Shown piece after piece: positions 1 to 8,900 of a DNA stretch of 9,499 nucleotides. Numbering within the stretch: the stretch's first letter is position 1; each line of letters opens with the position of its first letter. This DNA comes from JAJISK01 sp046759185 (GTDB lineage: Archaea > Thermoplasmatota > Thermoplasmata > RBG-16-68-12 > JAJISG01). The stretch spans positions 1-9,499 of the forward strand of contig JBHIBO010000045.1 of the NCBI GenBank assembly GCA_046759185.1. The letters run 5' to 3'. The notes under the pieces are model-generated. The model saw only the letters and a list, made by a program, of their open reading frames with translations, was not told where the DNA came from and did not search any database. The position numbers were made by a program, and so were the translations under genes.

Positions 1-375
1 AGGCAACGGAAGACTGCTGTTCCAGATGTCCCGATGCATCCTCCAGACGCCGTCCTCCTCTTTCCACACCACCATGAGATTGCCTCGGTCCAGGAAAGCG
101 CCGTCCTCATCCCGGAGGGAATACGTGCCCACCTCGACGGCCAAGTCACCCATCGGGATGACCTCGAGACTCTCAAGTCGGTGGTCTCTGATTCCGGTGT
201 CGAGAACGCTCTGCCAGAACGTGGTGAGTGCCTCTCTACCGCTAACCATCTCACCGTTGGGCGGAAGAACCTGCCCGTCTCTCGTGTAATGGGCTGACAG
301 CGCTGCGGCATCCGCGTTTCGCGTAGCCTCCATGAAGCGGCCGTTCGCCGCTTTGATCTCTTCTTCTGCGCTCAT
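1..375 (-). CDS. SnoaL-like/DUF4440 (NTF2-fold) protein, 3' end off the window
   Basis: The frame runs from an ATG at 375 to the left edge without a stop, giving 125 codons of an unfinished protein. It begins MSAEEEIKAANGRFMEATRN and has the usual order of the DUF4440/SnoaL (SgcJ/EcaC-like) family. An N-terminal helix is followed by a short stretch ending in HYTRDGQVLPPNGEMVSG, then by beta strands, and finally by the typical WKEEDGVWRMHRDIWNSS segment near residues 104-121. Family members are small cone-shaped NTF2-fold proteins; some are isomerases or cyclases and many have no known reaction, so no substrate is assigned. The start is supported by a GGAG ribosome-binding site at 386-383, seven bases upstream. 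The gene follows the ferritin-like gene on the same strand after 43 bp with no evident promoter, so co-transcription is likely. Family length is usually about 130-150 residues, so little is probably missing. Confidence 0.85.
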   Translation of the reverse strand, partial: MSAEEEIKAANGRFMEATRNADAAALSAHYTRDGQVLPPNGEMVSGREALTTFWQSVLDTGIRDHRLESLEVIPMGDLAVEVGTYSLRDEDGAFLDRGNLMVVWKEEDGVWRMHRDIWNSSLPLP

Positions 376-382
376 CGAATCG

Positions 383-386
383 CTCC
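383..386 (-). promoter_or_regulatory. Ribosome-binding site of the DUF4440-type gene
   Basis: On the minus strand the sequence reads TAGGAGCGATTCGATG. The GGAG core lies seven bases before the ATG at 375, which is normal Shine-Dalgarno spacing. It supports both this start codon and internal translation initiation on a transcript shared with the upstream ferritin-like gene. Confidence 0.6.
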
Positions 387-418
387 TATGACTTCGGGAT
401 TGGCCCTCTGAACGGCGC

Positions 419-901
419 CTACAGGCCCGGTAGGTAGTCCTCCCACAGCTGCTCCTCGTCCACCTCGTCCTTGAGGAGGTCCTCGAAGAGCTCGTGGGTG
501 ACCAAGTCCGAGGCCCGATACTTGATGGCCAGCTTGTTGTACTGCCGAATCGCACACCGCTCGGCGTCGATGACGTTCTGCACGATCTGCTTCAGGTCCG
601 TGGGGTCCTCAGGCGGAAGCGTGAGTCCACACGAGGACGCCTTCACGAGATCCGCGAACTCCATCACTGGGTTCCCGCCGAGCTGGATGATGCGGGCGGC
701 GATGCGTTGGGCATGCCCCAACTCATCCAAGGATTGCGCCATGAGGACCGATTTCAGGGCGTCCGCGTCGATCCCGCGCATCCACTGAGCCGACACCCAG
801 TATTGGTAGTGCGCGAGCCACTCATCCGCATACGCGGATTGAAGGTCTTGGAGCAGTTCCTCGAAGTCCGCCTGGACGACTTCCCTCCCAATTTCACCCA
901 T
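419..901 (-). CDS. Dps-like ferritin (DPSL/thioferritin type)
   Basis: This 160-residue four-helix-bundle protein of the ferritin-like superfamily probably oxidises and stores iron, using peroxide or oxygen, and protects the cytoplasm and DNA from oxidative damage. Visible diiron-site residues (numbering from the ATG) are E27 in ADEWLAHYQYW, E60 and H63 in SLDELGHAQR, E114 in DAERCAIRQY, and E146 in the last helix. Two cysteines, C91 and C116, are 25 residues apart. Archaeal Dps-like proteins such as that of Sulfolobus solfataricus are known for a cysteine pair close to the metal site, and I recall the same spacing there. The final helix reads KDEVDEEQLWEDYL, so the position often held by a second histidine seems to be E149. 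I chose the ATG at 901 because AGGTGA lies four bases upstream (911-906); an adjacent in-frame TTG at 904 is less well placed. The gene is first in a probable two-gene operon and divergent from the MutS-like gene. The family call is firm; the subfamily is probable. Confidence 0.88.
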   Translation of the reverse strand: MGEIGREVVQADFEELLQDLQSAYADEWLAHYQYWVSAQWMRGIDADALKSVLMAQSLDELGHAQRIAARIIQLGGNPVMEFADLVKASSCGLTLPPEDPTDLKQIVQNVIDAERCAIRQYNKLAIKYRASDLVTHELFEDLLKDEVDEEQLWEDYLPGL

Positions 902-1032
902 CAATTCACCTGGTTCGGCACCGTTTGCGCCGTAGCTAAAGGGTGGGTTTATTCCACCGGATGAGGAAGGACTGGCCCCCCTCCCCCACTTTCACCGACC
1001 CCCCGGCGCAGGGCCCTTAAGGCGAAGGACGG
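902..1032. promoter_or_regulatory. Divergent promoter region with palindrome around a TATA-like core
   Basis: These 131 bp separate the start codons of the ferritin-like gene (minus) and the MutS-like gene (plus). The only clear AT-rich box is TTTATT at 948-953, which reads AATAAA on the minus strand. It is framed by an inverted repeat, GGTGG (942-946) and CCACC (954-958). Used leftward, a TATA box here would place transcription start near 925, just before the ribosome-binding site at 911-906, which is a good fit. Used rightward it would give a leader of roughly 55 bases for the MutS-like gene. A protein bound to the palindrome would cover the box. Assignment as promoter and operator is inference from position and pattern. 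Confidence 0.4.
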
Positions 1033-2979
1033 GTGAGGCCGTCCGGTGGTGGCCTGGACAATCTGCTGGCCGAGGTCGGACCTCGCACGCGCGAGAAGCT
1101 CCTCAAGGCGTTTGGGTCCCCGGAAAGCGTACAGGCGGCCGCCGACAAGCTGGAACTCCATCGGTTCGTCGCCATTCGGGGCATCTCCCAGCGCAAGGCT
1201 GTCGATCTGATCTCCGACCTCCTTGGGATGAAGGAGTTTCGGTTCCTGCGCACGGAGGCGGCGGAAGCCCTCTACCAGGACATACTCAGGCGCCTCCAGA
1301 AGTACACTCACACGTCCTACGCCCGCAACAAGGTCCTCCTCCTGCGGCCGCTGAAGGAGCGGAAGGCACGCAAGGCCCTTTTGGGGAGGGCGATGGCCGC
1401 TAAGGAGCGGATCCGCCAAGTCCCTCGCGCCCGGATGACCGAACTCCTGCACCGCCTCCCGGATCTCCGGAAACCCCGACCCGTCTTCGATTCCAGGAAA
1501 GTCGTCGTGGTGGAGGATCCCAAGCTCCTTGAAGAGTGGAAGCCCTTCCAGCGGTACTGCGAGATCCTCCTGCCGGGAGACCTCCATCGGCCCGAAGACT
1601 ACGACCTCATTCTGTACGTGGCTCCCTCGGGTTCCGCCGACATGCCCGCGCTGGACCAACTCCACGTCGTCCTGGGGCGCCCCGAGGCTTGGCAGGTCTT
1701 CCCCGAGTCGATTGTCGACTTCTTTCGGGCCAACGAGGAGCTTCTTCGAATACTCCGCGACCTCGGCCCGTACCTTGGCAGCCTCCCGAGTGTGGGACGG
1801 GTGCTCGACCTGCTGGAAGGGGTACAGCCCCCCGCAGCTGGGCCGTCCGAGGACGCCCTGGAGGCGGTCGCCGCAGACCTGAATGGGAGGCTCAAGGATC
1901 GGCTATCACGCCTTTCTCTCGAGGGGGAGGAGGTCCTCGAGCTTTTGGCACAGGGGCTGCCGCCGCGTCTCCGTGAGGTCTTCACCGAGGTCCTCGAGGA
2001 AGGCGAGGCGGAGATCTTTAACCGGACGGGACTGCGCATCCAGTTGGATCCGACGTATCCGCTCCTCCTGCCGGAGGAGGAGGTGGCGCGGGCCATCCGG
2101 GACGCACGACGCCGGGCGACCCGAGAAGCCTTCCAATCACAGCAACGGGCCGCCCGCCACCTCATGGCCGCCGAGGAGGATGTGCATCGGAGCTATCGGG
2201 CCGCCCTCGAGTTCGATTTCGACCTGGCCCTGGGGGCCTTCGCCCTCGACTACGACCTGCAGCCGCCCACGTGGGGGAAGGAGATTCGACTCCGCGGCGC
2301 GCTCCACCTGGGCCTCATCGACCAAGACGGCACGCAGCGGGTCGACTACGCCTTGGAGGAGGAGGGTCGCGTCGCCCTCCTCACGGGAGCCAACAGCGGC
2401 GGGAAGACCACGCTTCTCGAAACCCTGACCCAGACCTACATCATGGCCACTATGGGGCTCCCGGTGAGCGCACGGGAGGCCGTCCTCGCCCCCTTGGACG
2501 CGTGCTACTTCTTTTCCCGACAGAGGGCCCTCTCCGCCGGCGCCCTTGAAGGCTTCCTGACGACCTTCATGCCTCTCGCCTTGGACCCGGAGGCGAAGCT
2601 CATCCTGGCGGACGAGCTGGAGTCCTTGACCGAGCCCGACGCGGCGGGGGCCCTCATTGCCACGTTCCTGGAGTTGGCCCAGGCGAGCGGGAGCTATGCG
2701 GTGGTCGTCACCCACACGGCACGTTCGGTTCTTCGCCGTGTCGATGTCCGGGTGGACGGCATCGAGGCGCGGGGTCTCGACGAGGCGTCCAACCTCATTG
2801 TCGATCGGACCCCTCGGCGGAACCAGATTGCCCGGTCCACGCCGGAATTAATCCTCCAGAGGCTGATTGCCCTCAAGCCGGGGGCGGAGGCCGAGATCTA
2901 CGAACGTGTTCTCGACAAGTTGCGAACCGGGGACTCCCCTCCCCAAGTCCCTACGACGCAGGCTTCTGCTGGATCTTGA
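1033..2979 (+). CDS. Archaeal MutS-related ATPase with N-terminal helix-hairpin-helix
   Basis: This 648-residue DNA-binding ATPase belongs to the MutS superfamily, in the archaeal branch that carries HhH motifs instead of the mismatch-recognition domain. The N-terminus has two HhH-like elements, around residues 12-36 (LLAEVGPRTREKLLKAFGS) and 42-65 (RFVAIRGISQRKAVDLI). A long helical and charged middle follows, corresponding to the lever/clamp region. The C-terminal ATPase contains Walker A GANSGGKTT (452-460, K458), signature-type SAGALEGFLTTF (501-512), Walker B LILADE (ending D527-E528) followed by SLTEPDAAG, and the switch histidine H561 in VVVTHT. No Smr nuclease domain follows, unlike bacterial MutS2, so classical mismatch repair is not implied; recombination or branched-DNA processing is more plausible. 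GTG at 1033 is the first start after an in-frame TAA at 1018-1020, with AAGGA at 1025-1029, rather close. The 3' end overlaps the convergent giant gene. Confidence 0.92.
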   Translation: MRPSGGGLDNLLAEVGPRTREKLLKAFGSPESVQAAADKLELHRFVAIRGISQRKAVDLISDLLGMKEFRFLRTEAAEALYQDILRRLQKYTHTSYARNKVLLLRPLKERKARKALLGRAMAAKERIRQVPRARMTELLHRLPDLRKPRPVFDSRKVVVVEDPKLLEEWKPFQRYCEILLPGDLHRPEDYDLILYVAPSGSADMPALDQLHVVLGRPEAWQVFPESIVDFFRANEELLRILRDLGPYLGSLPSVGRVLDLLEGVQPPAAGPSEDALEAVAADLNGRLKDRLSRLSLEGEEVLELLAQGLPPRLREVFTEVLEEGEAEIFNRTGLRIQLDPTYPLLLPEEEVARAIRDARRRATREAFQSQQRAARHLMAAEEDVHRSYRAALEFDFDLALGAFALDYDLQPPTWGKEIRLRGALHLGLIDQDGTQRVDYALEEEGRVALLTGANSGGKTTLLETLTQTYIMATMGLPVSAREAVLAPLDACYFFSRQRALSAGALEGFLTTFMPLALDPEAKLILADELESLTEPDAAGALIATFLELAQASGSYAVVVTHTARSVLRRVDVRVDGIEARGLDEASNLIVDRTPRRNQIARSTPELILQRLIALKPGAEAEIYERVLDKLRTGDSPPQVPTTQASAGS

Positions 2980-5900
2980 CGACCAGTTGCGCGGTGTAGG
3001 TCCCGAAGGCCTGGCCGAGGGGGATGAAGACGCTGAACTGGACCACCGTGGTGTTCTCGTTGGCGTCGACTGCATGCGGGAAGAACCAGGACGAGGTGCC
3101 GAGAATGTACACCAGGTTCGCTTCGCCCAGTCCTGCGAAGGCGGTGTCCGACGTGATGTTGTCGTTGGCATCCGCCGCAGCGAGGATCTGCACGTTGGAG
3201 ATGTCGATGGTGTCGCCTCCCTTGACGAGGTGCGTGGTGAACCAGACGGTCAGGTTGAAGTCGTCGTTGGAACGATAGGTGACCGTGATCGTATTCGAGT
3301 TCACTGTCTGGCCGCGGAAGCCCGTGACGCTCCAATCGCCCCCGATGGTTACGTTCGTGTACATGTAGACCCCGAACTCCATGTGCTCGCCCGTGGAGGC
3401 CGTCTGTTCGGTGGAAGACAGCGTCCCGTCGGTGGCCTCGATTTCCGCATTCCAGGAGTTCAGGTCGTTGTAGAAACCCACGGTGTTGTTAACGGGATCG
3501 TTGGCTTGCTTGACCTGGAAGCCCAATTTCAGGGCCAGCTTGAACTCGTACCCGATGGTGGTCGGTCCGCTGAGGATGGGCGTGAGACTGCTCGCCGATG
3601 CGTTGTAGATGGCGTTCCCCTCCGTCACGCTCCACTCCCCGAGGGAGGCTGTGGACGGATCGGCGGTGTCCACGTACTTGAGCTCGATGCGGTAATTGGC
3701 GCCCGTGGTCTGCTCGCTGAAGGTGAGCTCTCCGCTGCTGGATGTGGCGCGAACGGTCACATAGTCCACGCGAGCTCCGGAGGCGTTGGTCCCCACCCGG
3801 ACGCGGAGGTTTGCATCGTTCAGCTTGGCCGGCGTCCAGGCGGTCGCCGACGTGAAGTCGAGCCATTCGACCGCGTTGTCATCGGCCGACTTGTTGGTCG
3901 CCGTCTGGTTCGTCGCCCAGGTCGAACCGCCATCCCAGGATACGGTGACGTTCAGGATCGGGGCCGTGTTGTTCCGGAACCACTCCACGCCGACCTCCAC
4001 CTGGGTGATCGATCCGCTCAGCGCGAATCCGAAGTCCCTCCAGGCGGTGTCGTTGTTGCCCGGACCCCCGCCCCCTCCGCCGCTACCGGGGGCCGTGGGC
4101 CACTCGACTACCTCGAACCGGTAATCATTGGCCACCGCTGTATCCGCCCGCCAAAGGGTCACCGTATCGGTGGCGGTCAGCTTAAGCCCGAGGGACCCCC
4201 TAGGGGTGGAAGCGCCGGTCGCCCCGGTATCGGCCGTCTCTCCCATGATGGAGGTGGTGATCATGTCGGCGACCGCCGTGATGGTCTCCGTCCACTCGTC
4301 AGGCTGGGGCTGGCCGGTCCCCCGCGTCCCGCTCACCCTTTGGACGTTCATCGGGGTTCCGTCGGTCTGGGTGTTCTCCACGACCCAGGCGACGCCCACC
4401 TGACTGAAGATGCCGGCTCCGGTACGGAGGCGGAAGGAGACGGTGCTGGTAGTACTGAGATAGACCCGCTGGCCACTCTCATCCAGGTTCCCGTTTGCGG
4501 TCCGCATCTGGACGTGGAGGAAAGCCCTCGCGAGGGAGCCGACGGCCGTTATGGCCTCGGTCTCCTCCACCCCTGAGGCGACGTACGTGTGCTCGGCCCG
4601 CTGCACGTCCCAGTTGGCACCCACAAACTCCACCACGGCGTAGCTCACCGAAGCGGTCCCGGTCCCGTCCCCTCGAGTAAACCGGGGGATGTCACTGGCT
4701 GCGATCCACTCGGCCGTGTACAGCCCCCTATCCGTCGTGCTGCTCGTCGTGCCGTCGGCCCGTTGACCCGTGAGGAAGACCACGACGTCGGCGTCGTCGG
4801 TTACTGTCGCAGACGCTCCGTCCATTTGGGTCCCCGTCGTCTGCTCAATCTCAGCCTGGTCACGGACCACGAACTCGTTCCCCCCGCCGGCGGAACCCGT
4901 GTACTCGATGATCTCCCAGAAGATGTGCGTGTTGTCCGTGACGTCCGCAAGGTATCGTTCGAAGGTGATTGAAGTGAGGAGGTTCCCGGGATTCTGGATG
5001 GAGACCATCCAGATCTGCGCCGCGGCGGGAGCCCCCTGACCGGTATCATCCCCCGCCGCAGACAGACGCGTCCCGACGATGCGGATGAAGGCCCTCGAGA
5101 GGCTGGCCGGCGCGTCGTAGTCCGTCCCGGCCGTGATGGTGACCGTGCTTTGACTCGTCGGAATCGTGACGTTCCCTCGCTGGATCTTGAAGTCGTTCCC
5201 GCTTCCTGAGAGGCTGTATCCCACGAGGTAGAAGTCAGAGGCCAGATTGGCGATCTGCCCCTCGAGGGTCTCGTTCGCGTCGACCTCGACGAACCCCCAA
5301 TTGGAGAAGGCGCCGCGGTTGAGGATGTTCTCCGACGAGCCGTTCTTGCGGAGGCCGTAATCGTTGCTCTGGCCTGAATTGACCTCGAGGAAGGCGCCGT
5401 TGGCCGTGTTGCTCCCGGTGTCCCCGCTAATGTCGATCTCGAGCCACGAGCCCGTAGAGGTGAGGCTCTTGTCGACGGCGTTGGTGAAGAAGGTGGCTCC
5501 CGAGGTGACGTACCCCACCACGAAAAAGTCGATCGTGGTGGCCGTGATGTTTCCCTGGAAGACCTCGCCACCGTCCACCCCGACGATGGCCCAGGTGTGC
5601 CGCCCGTGGGCCACCCGGTTGTCCGAGCTCCCCTTCATGCGGAGTCCGAAGTCCTCCGTCCACGCGCCGTCGATCTCGACGATGGCGCCGATGGCGGTAT
5701 CCGCGCCCGTGTCCCCGCTGATGTCGATGTCGACCCAGCTCCCGGTTGACCCAAGGGATTTGTCGACCGCGTTCGTGAAGAAGGTCACGCCCGAGGTCGT
5801 GTAGCCAGTGAGCCAGAGGTCCATCCCCGTGATGTCGGCGACGTTGGCCTGGAAGATCTGGGTCTCGTTGATCCCGATCATGGCCCAAAGGTGGCTGTTC

Positions 5901-8900
5901 GGGTAGGTGAGTTCGAGCCGGTTGTCCGTCGAGAGGGGCTTTCGCAGCCCATAGACGACATCGCCGCCCGCGTTGTTGACGACGTGGAGGATGACGCCCG
6001 TCGCTCCACTCGGCACGTAGGCGGAGACGTCGACGTCGACCCACGTGCTCGCCGTCCCAGGGGTGACCTCGACGGGTGTGATGTAGCTGAACGCCCCCCC
6101 TCCTCCCCCCCCTCCACCCGCACTGTCATTCGCGTAGGCATAGACGTCGTTGGAGGAGAAGGCATCCTGGCAGTTCGTCCAGTTGTTGCCCACGGCCTCA
6201 CACGCGGTCGGATCCCGCTGATCGGTCGTTGGTGTGCCGTTCCCGTCGTACCAAAGATGTAGGGAGACGTTTCCATCGGTGGCGATGTCCGACCAGCCAT
6301 CGTCATCGGTGACGTTGAAGAGGTAGTCGTATTCCGTGTCGACGTCCAGCTGCGCACCCGCCCTTGAGACACCCACCGAATTCTCCAAACGGAAGTTGGA
6401 GACGGAAGGGGGCCCGTTGACGCTCGGACCGGCCAGCGTTACAGTCCGATTCGAGATACCAAGGGTGTCATTCGCCCAGAAGAAGTGGGAATAGTCGCCG
6501 GCTGCCAGCGTGGTGTTGACGTAGTAGGTGACGCCGGTGGACCACAGGGTGTTGTTCACCAGCTGGTAGTCGATGTTCAGGTCCGTGGAGCCGGAATCCG
6601 AGGTGTCGTTCAAGCGAATCCGAACGATGCCACCGCTCTTCTCGTCGGTCGTCAGGGTGTAGTTGAGGAAGCTCACCGCCGTCTGATCGAGGGTCCCCCG
6701 CTGCATCCAGTCAGAAGCCGTGAAGTCCCAGACCCAGACGCCGAAGGTATCGTCCCCCGTAACGAGGTTGTAGCGCACGATTAGGGTGTCCACGCCCGTG
6801 GATCGGATGCCCGTGGTGTTGAGCTGCACCAGGGCCTCGCTGATCCCAACGGGGATGGCCTTCCAGACCGCCACGATGCCCGTACCCCGGTTGAAGGTCG
6901 TCGAGGCCGTGGCGATATACGTCTTGTCGGTCTGCGCGGAGGCTTCCACACCGCTTGCGGTTCCGAAGACCGCCGAGGAAGGATTCGGCCCATCCGTTCG
7001 TTCCGAAAGCGGCGAGGTCCAGCCGGTCCAGGAACCGCTCTCTCCGTTCCCGGCGCCCATTACGACGAGGCCGTTCGCGGGCACGTCCACAAGCTCAACC
7101 TCAATCGTGCTCACGCTAGCAGCGGCCTCCTCGATCCAGCTCCCCGTGGGTCCCGTCTGGTCGACCTGCGTGTAGAGGTGTGCGTGCACCCCCCAACTTG
7201 CGGCGCCGCCGACGATGGCAATCGTGACGCTCCCCGCGGAGGCGCCTAAGTCATCCTCATCGCAGTACCACATCTCCAGGTGGTTCCCGAGGCCGTCCGG
7301 GTTGTCGGCTTCCGTCACCTTGTTGCAGCTCTTCGAGTCGACCGTCACGTCCGTGAGGCTGGTCCCGGTGCTCTCGTGGTCCGCCATCACGACGACGAGT
7401 CGATTCGTTCCGGCCGTCCCGATGTCCATGGAGAAGGACGTCCCGCTCGTTCCGCCCGAACGGACGAACAGGGGCTGGCCGGGGACGATGTGGCGGGTGA
7501 TGGCGTGGGTGTACACGTCCATCACGCTCGCGTTCTCCTGGTACAGGTCGAACTCGTGGGCCCCGTTGATCTTGGTGCCGATGTGGAGCAGTTTGTCGCT
7601 GCCCACGTCGTAGTCCGGGAAGGTCCAGGTCTGACCCTCCTCTCGGGCCAGGACCCGACAGTCTCCGGACCCGCCACACCCGGAGGCGGTGCCTTCATCA
7701 ACTTGCAGGATGACACCGCTCGCGTCGCCGGGGACCGACTCGAAGCTGTCCAGGTCCCGCGTCACCCAGCCGCTGGAGCCGGTGGAAATCGTCGTCCGGT
7801 TCGCGTCGAGCCAATCGATGCTTCCCTTGGTCTCGGCTACCAGCCAAAGGGTCGCCGAGTCGCCGGAGGTAAGCCGGTACTGGAACTGGTCGTTGTTGTC
7901 GATCTTGACGGGAAGCCAGCCGCAGTGGTACTCCTCCCACTCGCGACCTGTGGGGCTGTCCGTTGAACCGGTAGCCCGGACGAGGATGGAGGTGTCATCC
8001 GGATCCGTGACCTGGCCCAGCATAAGGATGCCGTCGGTGTCGGCGTCCAACCCGCTGACTGTGATGGTGTTCCAAGTGCTGTCGGCCGTCAGGGCCCCGA
8101 TGTCGGTGGGAACGGTGAGGAACTTGGGGTCGTCGCCGAGGGTATAGGCCATCACGTACAGGCGCTGGCTCGTACTCTGTCGCCACGTGTCGATGAACCT
8201 GTTGGAGCCAAGCTTGACAATCTGCATGCGCCAGGTTCGGTCCTCCAACTCGCAGTCGATGGACCCCGCATTCATGTAGTCGTTGGTGTCCTCGGAACCC
8301 CGGGCGATGGAGTGTTCGTCGGCTCCCGTGTTGGCGATCCACCCGAGGATGACGCCGGTGGCGTTGGGATCGACCCCGTCGTCGGAGAGATCCTGGTTCT
8401 CCACCCAGGCATTGAGGGTTCCACCCAGCGCCACCTCGTCGGGCACGCTCAGCCACACGAAGCCGGAGGGGTCGGGCGTTCCCACGGTCTGCGAGAGGAT
8501 GGCCGACGCACCGGCATCGGAGTCCGACTGCATGTTCGCGAAGTTGGCCAGCGTGCCGTTGATCGTCCAGTTCTCCTGGACGAAGTAGTCGACCTCGGGG
8601 GTCCCAATGCGGGAGGCCGTGAAGTTGTTGTAGAGCCCGGCCCCGGCATCGGAGACGTTCACCCGAACTGCGTCCGCGGGCGTTCCGTCCGGATGGCGAT
8701 AGTCGATGGTGAAGTTGAAGTTGGTCGTGGTTGTGCCGGAGGTAGGCGTGAGGGTCGGGTTGACGAGTCCAAGCCTCGTGGCTATCGTCGGTGTCTCCAG
8801 GTTGGTGGGGTTTGCCGAGGAGTTGTACGCGAGGACGAAGCTTCCGCCACCGGTGAGTGACGTCACGTTGAGTAGGACGCGCAGGCGGCGGGGATCGGAG

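Noticed and set aside
902..904. TTG start for the Dps-like ferritin.
   Set aside because: The adjacent ATG at 901 has better spacing to AGGTGA at 911-906.
1011..1024. GCCCTTAAGGC palindrome just before the MutS-like gene as a promoter or operator.
   Set aside because: It is short, too close to the start codon for a TATA box, and has no second copy; probably chance.
949..1665. A 238-codon minus-strand frame.
   Set aside because: It lies opposite the N-terminal half of the MutS-like gene, whose frame has clear motifs, and has no recognisable protein features.
2867..4576. A 569-codon open frame on the plus strand.
   Set aside because: It is antisense to the repeat-bearing minus-strand protein, has low-complexity Gly/Arg/Val/Pro composition and shows no domain motif; GC-rich DNA produces such shadows.
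5189..6058. CRISPR or DNA-level satellite explanation for the 291-bp periodicity.
   Set aside because: The period is exactly 97 codons and conservation follows the protein sequence, so it is a domain duplication.
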